Positions 36,261 to 45,160 of a DNA stretch of 45,160 bases are shown one piece after another; positions within the stretch are counted from its first letter, which is position 1; the number at the start of each line of letters is the position of its first letter. The notes under the pieces are model-generated. The model worked only from the letters and a program-made list of their open reading frames with translations. It had not been told where the DNA came from and ran no database searches. Location of the stretch: positions 1-45,160 of the forward strand of contig LT649289.1 of NCBI GenBank assembly GCA_900128395.1, given 5' to 3'. This stretch comes from Stramenopiles sp. TOSAG23-2 (taxonomy: Eukaryota > Sar). The position numbers were made by a program, and so were the translations under genes.

Positions 36261-38789
36261 ATGAAACCATATTTTTTATTTTATAATGTATTAAATGTAC
36301 TAGGATGGTCCTACGTATTGATTAATACGCTAACATCGAAATTGAATAATGATACGCCATTGGAATTATGGGGTAAAATTGGAACTGCATTAACGTATAC
36401 GCAGACGTTGGCAGGGATGGAAATATTACATTCCTTGTTTGGACTGGTACGTTCGCCATTAATGGGTACATTTATACAAGTAATGTCCCGTTTATTGATT
36501 ATATGGTGTTACATGGTACCAGCAGAAGCTTGCCATGAACACTGGTCATTATATTTAATGGTATTATCGTGGTGCTTCATTGAAGTTGTGCGATATTCGT
36601 TCTATGCATGGAATATAGTTGTTGATGGAAACGTACAAAAAGTTCCATATACATTATTTTGGTTGCGTTATAATTTATTTCAAATATTATATCCAACTGG
36701 AATTACTGGTGAGCTGGTACAAATGTATGTTGCAATGCCATATATATTGAAAACAAACCCGGTTGGCTTTCGTTTAGCATTAGCACATTATGGTTTATAT
36801 ACGATATTTAGCCCGTTCGTCATGTTTAACATGTTTAACATGAGGAACAGAGCAACAAAGAAATTGAATAATGCGAAGAAAGGACCAAGACCAATACAAG
36901 GTGTTAGTTGGCCAATTACAAATGCTAAAGGTGATCGTAGTACAACTGCAACAAACAGGGCAATGTATGTAATTCTCTATTATCATATATACAACAAGAA
37001 AACAAAAACAAAAACAATGAACAAGAAAGGCAGTCTGTTCTGTCTTTCTCTTATATTATCTATAACACGTAAAAATTTTGTACTAACTAAATAACACATA
37101 CGTATACACACATACATATACAGATGGGAAGCATCTTTCAATGCAGTAGATGAAGATAAAGGTAGTGAAGTTTCAAAAGTAAAAAATTGGCGTTTTGGAT
37201 ATGTTAAATATGTACAACAAAATGTACGTTTAGCGTGTGAAAGCAAAGAAAATGCATTGAAAATTGCAAATGCTGGTTTAGACAAATCCATGGAAAAATT
37301 TCAATTCGTTCCTTCAAAGATCCAAGGTGGTGGAAATGAACCTATGACGTTGCAAGAAGCTATGGATAAATTTCAAGGAAAAGAAGAATATTCATTTGAT
37401 ACATATGTTTTAAAAGGGGAGAAGTCATTTAAACAACGTTCATTGCAAGTCCCATATTGTGGTAAATCAGGCGCACCATATTATTTATTTGATCCGGAGA
37501 AAAACAAAACATCATTGGAAGGCGAAGGTTTGAAACAACAATTGCAACAATGGGCAAGTTATGGTACGATTGAGCAAAGTGCAGCAGATGCAATTAAAAA
37601 AGTGGTTGATAATCGTGAATGGTTAGATTTACGTAATAAATACTTCGTATTATTAGGTGCAACAAGTGCAATGGGTCCATTGGAAATTTTATTGAAGCAT
37701 GGTGCAAATATCATAGCAGTGGATCTAGATCGTGATTTTATTTGGAAGAAATTGATTAAAAAAGCACGTAATAGTTGTGGTACTTTGTATATACCAGTGA
37801 AACGTGGTGCGATGGAATCTATGCAAGCAAAGGAAAAAACAGATGCATTCTATGATGAATTGTCTAAAGTAAGTGGTTGTGATTTATTATGTGCCACGCC
37901 ATTAATACGCAATTGGATTGTAGATGTCCATAAAAATTATTTAAATGGAAACGAGAAGTTAGTTATTGGTAATTACACATATTTAGATGGTGCATTGCAT
38001 GTGCAATTAAGTGTTGCATGTAATGCTATTATTAAAGGTGTCGCCTCGCAATTACGTAGCCCAAATCAATTGGCCATAGCATTTTTATGCACCCCAACCG
38101 ATGTTCACGTCATACCACAAGAAGCAAGTCAAGCCTCCGCGGAAAATTTATCAAATGCACCAATATGGCAAAAAATTGCTTCCATGTTAGGTATTTTCGG
38201 TTTACGTAAAAACAAATTGCAACCAGTAGAAAATATGGATTATAAGGGTAAGCATATTTACCTTGTCGATGGTACAGTAAGTGCGCAAGGACCAAATTAT
38301 TCATTGGCAAAGCGATTACAACACTGGATGGCAATTACTATGCGTGAGAATGGCCATACAGTAGCAAGTAACGTAGCGCCATCTACTGCTACGTTAAGTG
38401 TTATCCATGCTTGGACGTTTAAAGCTGCATATGGTGGTATGCATCATTTTAAACCAATGGAAGTCATGTATCAAGGAACTAGTAATGCAGTTATGGGTGC
38501 ATTGTTGATTCATGATATTCAAAATGAGAATAGCCATGCAAATCCAAGAACAAAATTACAAAATCCAATGGAATTGTTTAGGTACGGGTCATTCCATGGC
38601 GGTATATGGAGGACTGGATATGCATTAGATAGCACTAGCGTCGTGTGTGTATTAGCATATTTGTCAACAAATCATTGGTTTAGTGTATCAGCTGGTATGG
38701 GTTTATTCACGTCATTTATGTATTATGTTGTAACTGGTGAAATTGGTGGTGTTGATCCAGCAAGTACAATTACAAATCATTTTATGTAA
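36261..38789 (+). CDS. PTPLA-type 3-hydroxyacyl-CoA dehydratase fused to SDR-like domain
   Basis: Exon 1 (36261-36964) and exon 2 (37124-38789) join in phase 2 (codon ATA) to give 789 residues. Residues 1-200 are a PTPLA/HACD/Phs1 domain, the ER-membrane dehydratase of very-long-chain fatty acid elongation: hydrophobic segments plus the signature LSWCFIEVVRYSFYAWN (Trp104, Glu108, Arg111, Tyr112, Tyr115). After a basic linker, the rest has features of a short-chain dehydrogenase/reductase: a glycine motif LLGATSAMGP, an acidic end of strand 2 (GANIIAVDLDRD), a YSLAK motif (YxxxK) after VDGTVSAQGP, and a following VAPSTATLS. C-terminal hydrophobic stretches are also present. A fused ketoacyl reductase plus dehydratase would catalyse consecutive steps of elongation; that is inference. 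Reading exon 1 through without splicing ends within 45 codons. Confidence 0.83.
36965..37123 (+). other. Intron in the PTPLA/SDR fusion gene
   Basis: 159 bp, GTATGT...ATACAG, phase 2. The CTAAC branch candidate lies 37 nt before the acceptor. Joining gives RAIWEASFNAVDED and keeps the frame open for the remaining 554 codons. Confidence 0.85.
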
Positions 38790-39429
38790 AGAAGAATATT
38801 TACATTATGGGTTGTGATCAGTTGAAACGGAATATGATGAATGAGAGGGTGGAGTAATCATATCAATTCATAAAAGGATACACGCACAATACACCTACAC
38901 ACATTAAATGTACGCACGAGCTTTGTATTCGATATTTACGAGTAATATATATATATATATATGTAATATAATGATATGCATATATTATTATTTTATGATA
39001 TTATGTACTCGTATGATACAGGCTGAGAAAGAGAGAAAACTTTTTTACCAAAGAGAACATAAATATTTTATACTGACTTTTTTAAAACGATAAAAAATAT
39101 CATATTTTTTAGTGTACGTAAAATTATATTAAATACGTACGGAGTAACACTCTTACTCGTACGATCGTAATATATAGATTTTAACCACCAAAATATTTTT
39201 TTACGCTCGCAATTTTACGCAATTAATTTATGAGAGATGTATATTTTTTGAATTTTTTACGACCCTCGTCGTACTCTGGTGTACTCATAAATAAACCATA
39301 TGCATTCTGGCATTATTATTAAATATTAAGATATTGATATTAAAAAAATACGATAACGTTCGTAAAAACATATATTTTCACAAGATAAAATTTTTATTTA
39401 CACACGTATGCCAACACTTCTCGCTTCTT
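38790..39429. other. Convergent intergenic region
   Basis: About 640 bases between the 3-prime ends of the fusion gene and the minus-strand EF-hand gene. AT-rich, with TA and TAT repeats (38945-38990). No gene is supported; the 61-codon frame at 38908 is low complexity. Confidence 0.65.
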
Positions 39430-40212
39430 TTACTGAGGTGGTGGAAGAGGTGGTGGTGGGCGCATGCCACCTGGCGGCGGTGGTGGTCCCCCCATACCTG
39501 GCATTGGTGGAGGTGGCCTTGGTGCACCTCCTCTAGCTCCCATACCTGGCATTGGTGGAGGTGGCCTTGGTGCACCTCCTCTAGCTCCTTGAATTCCTGC
39601 TAATAAACCAGCTCGTGGTGGCCTTCCCATTCCTGGTAATGGTGGTGGCATTCGTGCTGGTCCCCTACCTGGCATTGGTGGCGGTAATCCGAATCCTCCT
39701 CTTGGTGTTGCTGATGGCATCATGGACATGCCACTAGATACAGGTGGCACGGTACCTACTCCACCAGTTGCTATTGAAGATAAATTGGCCATAAAACTAT
39801 CTCTTGTACCACATTGTTTTATCATAGCAGTTGCTTCTGCATCTGTTAAATCTTCACCTAATAATTTCATAACTTCCTTTAAACGATTTACCTCTAATTT
39901 TCCAGTGCCATCTTTATCTATTAAATCAAACGCGTCGCCAAACGCACCAAGCCATGTATGTTTTTTCGCATGAAAATTTAAGGCAAAATTTGTAAAGTTT
40001 ATTTGGTTTGCTTTTGGGTCACCAGTAAATTCTGTTACCATAGTCTTGACGTCTTCATCTTGAAAAGTTTCTCCAAACTGAGCATAAAATGCTTTCAACG
40101 TTTCTCCACTAATGACACCTGTATTATTCTTATCAAACATATGAAATGCATTGCGGTATTCATTGATATCTTGCTCCGTCAATCCCGCACTTATCAATTT
40201 TTGCATATTCAT
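39430..40212 (-). CDS. EF-hand protein with polyproline, WH2-like tail
   Basis: 260 residues. The N-terminal half (about 13-140) has a calmodulin-like EF-hand layout: loop 1 at 27-38 (DKNNTGVISGET) and loop 2 at 99-110 (DKDGTGKLEVNR). Both keep the first Asp and central Gly but lack Glu at position 12 (Thr38 and Arg110), so canonical calcium binding is doubtful. The C-terminal half (about 165-260) is Pro/Gly/Met-rich with repeated PPPP-M/L-PGMG units, as in formin FH1 or WASP/WIP proline-rich regions that bind profilin and SH3 domains. Between them RAGLLAGIQGARGG (200-213) resembles the LL-x-x-I core of an actin-binding WH2 motif, without the usual LKK. A 16-residue unit is tandemly duplicated. 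Probably an actin-cytoskeleton regulator; this is inference. Confidence 0.8.
   Translation of the reverse strand: MNMQKLISAGLTEQDINEYRNAFHMFDKNNTGVISGETLKAFYAQFGETFQDEDVKTMVTEFTGDPKANQINFTNFALNFHAKKHTWLGAFGDAFDLIDKDGTGKLEVNRLKEVMKLLGEDLTDAEATAMIKQCGTRDSFMANLSSIATGGVGTVPPVSSGMSMMPSATPRGGFGLPPPMPGRGPARMPPPLPGMGRPPRAGLLAGIQGARGGAPRPPPPMPGMGARGGAPRPPPPMPGMGGPPPPPGGMRPPPPLPPPQ
39493..39588. repeat. 48-bp tandem duplication in the proline-rich coding region
   Basis: 39493-39540 and 39541-39588 are identical. The unit of 16 codons keeps the frame and adds one more ARGGAPRPPPPMPGM block to the protein. Confidence 0.93.
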
Positions 40213-40674
40213 ATTTTATATTATATATATATATATATATATTACTAAATCTCACTCTAAAATGTTCCTCCCAATAAAAAAACTAAAATTATTAAAAATA
40301 AACAATGTGTATATTAAAATGCTTTCTACCAATATATTTCTTCCAATTTAATAAAATAATCCTTCGTCTATATTAATATATCTAAATAGAAATAAGGCAA
40401 CAGATAGAAAGATGGAAAAGAAGTTAAATTGAAAATCAACACATAATCTACATAAACAACTCGAATTGTATGTTTCTTTATTTATTTTCTATTTTTATTA
40501 AAAAATTGGAATTTTTACTTAACTGATTATTTTTAGTATAATATACTAACAAGTATATTTAGCTATATATCCAGCTTTATACATCATCACATCATCACCG
40601 TTTTAGTTGATTACCAGATTATATGCACAAAGGCACCTTACACATCACACACACAACTCATACATCACCACATT
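40213..40674. other. Intergenic spacer
   Basis: AT-rich, with a TA repeat (40221-40241) immediately upstream of the EF-hand gene and A/T-rich DNA running to the end of the LRR gene. No gene is seen. Confidence 0.65.
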
Positions 40675-41646
40675 TTACAGCCGCCAACACTGAAGAAGAT
40701 CTGGCATTGCATTTTTAAGCTTAGTACAATCTAATCCATCCATATCTTGATTCCCACCAATATTTAGAATGGCTAGTTTTGGCAAATATTTTAAAAAAAA
40801 GTCATTGTTAATTGACGCAAGAGTAAATCGGTTGTGGATGATGTTCAAAAACGTTAACTTGTTCAAGCTACTAAGCCATGAGACAGACCCATTTAAATTA
40901 TTGCTATTTAAAATTAAATTTTGTAAATTGGTTAACTTTTTCAAGACATGTGCACTACCGCTAAGTTTATTCTGTGCCATATCTAATCTAGTTAATCTTG
41001 TTAATGAAGAGACATATTGAAGCTGCTGGCCTTGAAATGAATTTCTAAGAATTCTTAAACTTCTTAACTCTTTCAGATTACCAAGGTACGACATATTTGT
41101 AAAACTACTAGTGATATTAGCAGCTGTTACATGATTTTCCTCAAGGATCAATGATCTTAAATTGGAAAGTCCCGATATTGGTGATATTTCATCATCATTT
41201 AAGATAAAATTATTTTGAATGTCTAAATAAGTCAGCTTGCTCAATAATGATATAGATGGATGAATTTTGCCAGCAAATATCCCAATAAAATGCAATTGTT
41301 GCAAGTTTCCCAAGTGAAGAAACGTTGTATTATCTAAAACTAAATCACACTTTGGATTAGGTTTCATGTCGATATATACAATATAAAATATCAATGGTAT
41401 GATCATAAATAAGATGATAAATACAAAATAAAAAACAGATGCGCGTATATAATCACCAATATCATAATTTATGTTGTTCCTATTCTGATTAACATTGTTA
41501 TTTTTCATTTTATCATATGAATGAAACAATGGATTAATAAATGCACCTTCATCATCTTTATTTATATTTTCCATTTCCTCTATGATGACATTTATATCAT
41601 CATCTTCCATTTTTTTCATTTCGATCGTTTTTTTATTTTGCAACAT
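40675..41646 (-). CDS. Single-pass membrane protein with leucine-rich repeats
   Basis: 323 residues. An acidic, Asn-rich cytosolic N-terminus (1-68) is followed by one strong transmembrane segment (about 71-92, FYFVFIILFMIIPLIFYIVY) and then about eight leucine-rich repeats of 22-25 residues (for example LTYLDIQNNFI, LRSLILEENHV, LRSLRILRNSF, LTRLDMAQNKLSG, LQNLILNSNNLNGS, LTFLNIIHNRF, LAILNIGGNQ). The order fits a type II membrane protein with the LRR domain outside or in the ER lumen. Cys100 before the repeats and Cys residues at the end (LDCTK, LLQCWRL) could be capping disulphides. Plant-type repeat spacing (N-x-L-x-G in places) suggests protein-protein recognition. No kinase or other effector domain is attached. 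Confidence 0.82.
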   Translation of the reverse strand: MLQNKKTIEMKKMEDDDINVIIEEMENINKDDEGAFINPLFHSYDKMKNNNVNQNRNNINYDIGDYIRASVFYFVFIILFMIIPLIFYIVYIDMKPNPKCDLVLDNTTFLHLGNLQQLHFIGIFAGKIHPSISLLSKLTYLDIQNNFILNDDEISPISGLSNLRSLILEENHVTAANITSSFTNMSYLGNLKELRSLRILRNSFQGQQLQYVSSLTRLTRLDMAQNKLSGSAHVLKKLTNLQNLILNSNNLNGSVSWLSSLNKLTFLNIIHNRFTLASINNDFFLKYLPKLAILNIGGNQDMDGLDCTKLKNAMPDLLQCWRL

Positions 41647-42228
41647 GATATATAAATATGTAGAATTCCTATCTTTATCTATCTTTTGTATTAATGAAAC
41701 AATGATGCATTAATGCAAATCGATTTAAAAGAAAGACGCATGGTCATGATTAAGAGATGCGAAAGTCATATTATATTTATATAATGTATATATATATATA
41801 TTTACATATTATTTTTAGTGCACGCTGCCACGTAACGTTATTTGTCCAAAAGCTTCGCCTTTTTCGGATTTCCTTCCTGATTTGGAGACAGAGAGGTATT
41901 AAATCATCCTATTTGTATATACCATATATTACCATGTTCTAATAGGCCGAAATCTGCTCCAAAATCTTTGGAAAATGATAAATATTGTCATAATTTGTGC
42001 GTGTTGTAGTTATACAAACAAAATATTAAGTATACTTGTTTTGTAGACTATATAAAAAAGAATTGTTCTATATAGCCACTTAGAGATTGTTAAAATTGGT
42101 TTTAGTGTCCTTCGTAGTTGGTCTAACATTTTTTTTTTTATACCCGAGAATAATTAATAAAACTCTCTCTTTTTATGTCCACGGCGCGTATAAAAATTTA
42201 CACACCACCACAACTGACTACAGACTTT
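41647..42228. other. Intergenic region
   Basis: About 580 bases between the start of the LRR gene and the end of the next minus-strand gene. AT-rich; no gene, RNA or repeat of note. Confidence 0.65.
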
Positions 42229-43569
42229 TTATGATATATCATCATATCGCATTATAATATTCGCTTCCATATTATCACAATCAAAAGATATTGTTGCTTT
42301 TGTGTATTCACGTACAAATATATTCTTCGTGGTATTATTATTTTCACTTTTCATCTCTTTCAAAGCACATTTTTGACCATTTATAGGTTTGCCATAGTCA
42401 ATATCCAATTCCTTTGGACGATAATAATCCATATTAGGTGCACAACCGATCCAACCATAACCAATCCAAGCGTAGTCGCCGCGCGCCAATAAAAATGTTG
42501 CTAAATCCGATGTTACATTTGGTAATAATCGTCCAGCGTCTGGATCAGTGAATTGATAGACCCATGGCACATCATACCGTTTTCCACCATCAGCTTGACA
42601 CGCATCTTGAAAATACTTTATACATGTTTCTGTGTTGCTGGGTAAATCTGTACTTTGTGTGAATAGTTGCCAATTAAAACCACCCGCTTGTACAATTTTT
42701 TTTTGTACTTCAGAAATTGTATCTTTCCATGCTGCAGTCAAATCAATCGTATCTTGCTGTGTTAAACCCATATCAAGTGTACAATTTGGATATTCTTCAG
42801 TCGGACCTCCGATTTTATCTGCAGAACAAAATCCAACTTTAGGCCACCATGAAGCATGAGGTTGCTGTTTATCATGCCAACTATCATCTAAAAATACACC
42901 ATCGATATTTTGATTACCAACTCCATCCGGGCCTAAAACGAATTCATTAATCAAATAGGAACGCAAAGAAGAATTCCGATGATCCCATAAATATTCACCA
43001 CATGGATTTGTCCCACAATCACACTCATCTTTACAAGAACCATCACCATGTGGATGTTCTGGTGTTTGATCTTGATCATGATAAAATATAGAACATTTCT
43101 TCTCTGTGCATGGATTACTAAAATATCCTGTACCTTTTCCACCATCACGAAATTTCAAAAACCAACCTGAATACTGTGGGTCATCCAATTTCAGTCTTAC
43201 GTCAGTGTACCAAGGTAATGCTTTAACAAGATTACGATATACAAAGGTTTTAGTGGATGGATTTATTGCTTTTACCTGTTTCACTTGATCTACAAGCAGT
43301 TCCTGGCAGTTCATGGGTTTTGCATTAGCCCATAATTGCTTTCCATTGCTCCAATCAAAATCTACAAGACCCCATTTAGCAGCGAACTCTGCATCCATAT
43401 ATCCAGTATAATTACAAGGCATTATGATTGTTGAAAGAGACATATTATATGTAGACGGCCATGGTGGTAATAAAACTTCTTCTTCTTCTTTACCTAAGGC
43501 AAATTGTAAAAAATTGCTGGTAAAAAGAAGTAGTAATGTTAGTTGGAATGGATGTAACGATTGTACCAT
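42229..43569 (-). CDS. Secreted protein, possible TIM-barrel glycoside-hydrolase-like fold
   Basis: 446 residues with a clear signal peptide (LTLLLLFTSNFLQFALG, cleavage near 26). The mature part has several NxS/T glycosylation sites and many Cys (for example CKDECDCGTNPCGEYLW near 179-195). Elements such as KTFVYRNLVKALPW (108-120) and NIDGVFLDDSW (221-231, with Asp228/Asp229) resemble beta-strand ends of putative GH-type TIM barrels, in which a line such as GVFLDD carries an acid. The alternation of strands and helices fits that fold, but I cannot assign a CAZy family. It is intact, with no intron. Extracellular or vacuolar carbohydrate processing is a guess. Confidence 0.65.
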   Translation of the reverse strand: MVQSLHPFQLTLLLLFTSNFLQFALGKEEEEVLLPPWPSTYNMSLSTIIMPCNYTGYMDAEFAAKWGLVDFDWSNGKQLWANAKPMNCQELLVDQVKQVKAINPSTKTFVYRNLVKALPWYTDVRLKLDDPQYSGWFLKFRDGGKGTGYFSNPCTEKKCSIFYHDQDQTPEHPHGDGSCKDECDCGTNPCGEYLWDHRNSSLRSYLINEFVLGPDGVGNQNIDGVFLDDSWHDKQQPHASWWPKVGFCSADKIGGPTEEYPNCTLDMGLTQQDTIDLTAAWKDTISEVQKKIVQAGGFNWQLFTQSTDLPSNTETCIKYFQDACQADGGKRYDVPWVYQFTDPDAGRLLPNVTSDLATFLLARGDYAWIGYGWIGCAPNMDYYRPKELDIDYGKPINGQKCALKEMKSENNNTTKNIFVREYTKATISFDCDNMEANIIMRYDDIS

Positions 43570-44181
43570 CTTTTGTTTTTATGTTTCAATAAACTTGTAC
43601 AAACACGTTTTTTGTTTGTTTGTATAAAATTGTATTGTGTTTATTTAATGTACATACTACATACATATATATATATAGATATGTTATAGATTTTATAGAT
43701 TATAATAGACGAGACTACTACTAACTACTACTCCGTCCGGGCTCTTCATGAGCATATTAACTTACCAGGTATATAGCATTGGTGGAGCGTGCGAGCGGCC
43801 AGTATTATAAAATTTACACCATTTCAAAGCCAAAAAACAAAAACAACATATGTTATTGAATGTATTAGCATTAATGAAATTAAGACTTATAACGGCAAAA
43901 GGCAAAAGGTGTGGTAGATAGCCATGCAACACTAGCTAGAATACAACAAGTACTAACCCATTATGGAATCCCGTTGCAATAGGCCTAACTTTGGACTAAA
44001 TATAATATTAGGCACTTAGTATGATATATGACATATCGGATTATAACAAATTGAAAGCAATATATATATCGTTCGTCTAATATCATATATGTGTACGGAT
44101 ATTGTAAGTGATGGGTTAACGAAACGAACATTTGTGTTTTTTTAATATTACGATTTATTATTATTCATCATAAAGTTTTAG
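43570..44181. other. Intergenic region before kelch-like gene
   Basis: About 600 bases. Upstream of the secreted protein gene it has a TA repeat (43664-43678). Further right a GC-richer patch (43730-43800) contains no recognised feature. An upstream exon of the kelch-like gene may lie here, but no start is evident. Confidence 0.5.
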
Positions 44182-45160
44182 AAAACAACTATAGACATTC
44201 TTGATACGTGGGTATTAGGAATTGCAAATCGATTCACCAATCAACATGGGGGGGTAGAAGGTTTTACAAGTGTCGTCATTGAAGCAACGAAAGACCAAAC
44301 GGTACCTTTTACCTTGTTAACGATGGGTGGAATGTCAGTATCAACAAAAGGTAGTCAACAATATTTAAATGATGTATATGCATCACAAAATGATGGATAT
44401 ACATGGTATGAAATACCAAAAGCTATTAAAAAAAATGCATTTCAAGAAGAAATTCCATTGCCACTTCTATATTTGGTGGACGTGCCTATCATACATCATC
44501 AACTTATTTAAAGAAAATATTTGTTTTTGGTGGACGTGCTGGATCATCTACACAAATGTTTAATGATGTTTATCGATCAGAAGATGTTGGGAAAACATTT
44601 GAAAAAATGACAGAAGCTGCACCATGGGAAGGACGATATCGACATATGGGTTTAGCCTATCCGTTAAGTAAAAAAATGGATACTGGAATTTTAGCCATAT
44701 TTGGAGGGTAAGTTCTATTCCCCTAAACCTACAGTAGATGTCCTCACTCTAACATGTCACTCATTCATACGCTACGCTCCCAGATACCAAAGCGGATCAT
44801 CAAAATGGTTTGATGATTTTTGGATTAGTGCAGATGATGGTAAAAATTGGTGTATGAATGGCGACAAGATGCCATTTGGACAACGAAGTGCTGGTACAAT
44901 TATACAAATTCCACGTCATTTACCAGATTGGGCACCAAGTAAATTACCGGAACTTCCTGCGGGTGATATGAATACAGATTATCATCCATTTCCACCAATT
45001 GTTATTTGCGGTGGATTAAATCCAGTGAAAGGACGATTGAATGATTGTTGGAAACGACATCGCGCACCAGTTAAAATGTGTATACCACAACCAGAAAAAA
45101 AACCAGAGGATTTAGGTTGGATCGTATTGATAGTTGTATTGGTATTAATGTGCATTGCTG
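44182..45160 (+). CDS. Kelch-like membrane protein, partial, with a frame break
   Basis: The sequence continues past the right edge. It is open from just after TTTTAG (44179-44181, possible splice acceptor) and has no start codon in the first ~20 codons. Blade-like motifs follow: LLTMGGMSVSTKGSQQYLND, then FGGRAYHTSS, VFGGRAGSSTQMFNDVYRSE, LAIFGG (spliced) YQSG and IVICGGLNP, typical of kelch/Asp-box propellers with repeated NDVY/SxDxGxxW elements (SQNDGYTWYEI, SADDGKNW). The frame changes once between about 44440 and 44465: the first frame stops at 44511, while the propeller continues in another frame. An intron (44708-44783) then restores continuity to 45160, where a C-terminal transmembrane segment (GWIVLIVVLVLMC) begins. 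Either a frameshift pseudogene or a sequencing error. Confidence 0.6.
44708..44783 (+). other. Intron in the kelch-like gene
   Basis: 76 bp, GTAAGT...CTCCCAG, phase 2. The CTAAC branch candidate lies 31 nt before the acceptor. Joining gives IFGGYQSGSSKWFDDFW. Confidence 0.85.

Noticed and set aside
39334-39603. Trp/His-rich plus-strand ORF
   Set aside because: It is the complement of the proline-rich tail of the EF-hand gene.
1-45160. tRNA, rRNA or CRISPR sequences
   Set aside because: I looked for tRNA T-loop patterns (GGTTCGAAT-type), rRNA-like blocks and regularly spaced repeats with unique spacers. The only GGTTCGAAT match is inside the tubulin gene, and the tandem repeats lack spacers.

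Overview
This is nuclear DNA from a unicellular eukaryote. By eye it is roughly 30% GC, with long AT-rich spacers, many microsatellites, the standard genetic code (TAA, TAG and TGA all end real genes), short GT-AG introns in some genes, and a full-length alpha-tubulin. The protein families (Sec14-GOLD, prolidase, an acylated ankyrin-kinase-TIR protein, a dehydratase-reductase fusion, a PPR-like mitochondrial protein) point to a free-living protist. The very divergent alpha-tubulin would fit a foraminiferan or other rhizarian, but that placement is a low-confidence inference.

Layout, left to right. An intergenic region (1-1291) leads to an aldo/keto reductase (1292-2641) and a two-exon, membrane-anchored MGDG-synthase-type glycosyltransferase (3060-4879). 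A conspicuously GC-rich FkbM methyltransferase follows (5038-6405, minus), then a spacer holding a broken copy of part of the Sec14 gene (7485-7757). The ankyrin-kinase-TIR receptor-like gene (8239-11556, minus) is divergent from the Sec14-GOLD gene (12427-13979), whose only intron carries a 100-bp tandem duplication of its 3-prime end. A PPR-like mitochondrial protein (14379-17357, minus) has a duplicated 5-prime end. Next come a small Agenet/Tudor-like ORF (17783-18031), a decayed gene (18221-18929) and prolidase (19356-20978). A run of N flanked by identical 99-bp sequences marks an assembly join, followed by an Arf-like GTPase pseudogene (21545-21843) and a coiled-coil gene without a start (22505-23119).

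The second half has a secreted NHL beta-propeller protein (23492-24637), alpha-tubulin (24900-26264, minus), a long gene-poor stretch, a 990-residue orphan membrane protein (28534-31506), a phytanoyl-CoA-dioxygenase-like enzyme (31671-32777, minus), a composite inverted-repeat element (32982-33672), a choline-kinase-like protein (33859-35244), a MITE-like hairpin (35755-35980), the PTPLA/SDR fusion (36261-38789), an EF-hand/polyproline protein (39430-40212, minus), a membrane-anchored LRR protein (40675-41646, minus), a secreted orphan protein (42229-43569, minus) and a kelch-like membrane protein that runs off the right edge (44182-45160).

There is no operon logic; genes lie on both strands with independent functions. 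Several are lipid-related (glycosyltransferase, Sec14-GOLD, phytanoyl dioxygenase, choline kinase, VLCFA dehydratase fusion), but I see no evidence that they are co-regulated. The five supported introns are short (76-236 bp), mostly GTAAGT at the donor, and all contain CTAAC 30-48 nt before the acceptor. Short, very similar tandem duplications (39-169 bp) recur throughout and have altered gene structure at two loci.

The most notable observations are an alpha-tubulin with Ala in place of the catalytic Glu254 and an altered GTP-binding glycine loop, the acylated ankyrin-kinase-TIR-TIR protein, the dehydratase-reductase fusion, and the duplicated splice acceptor.
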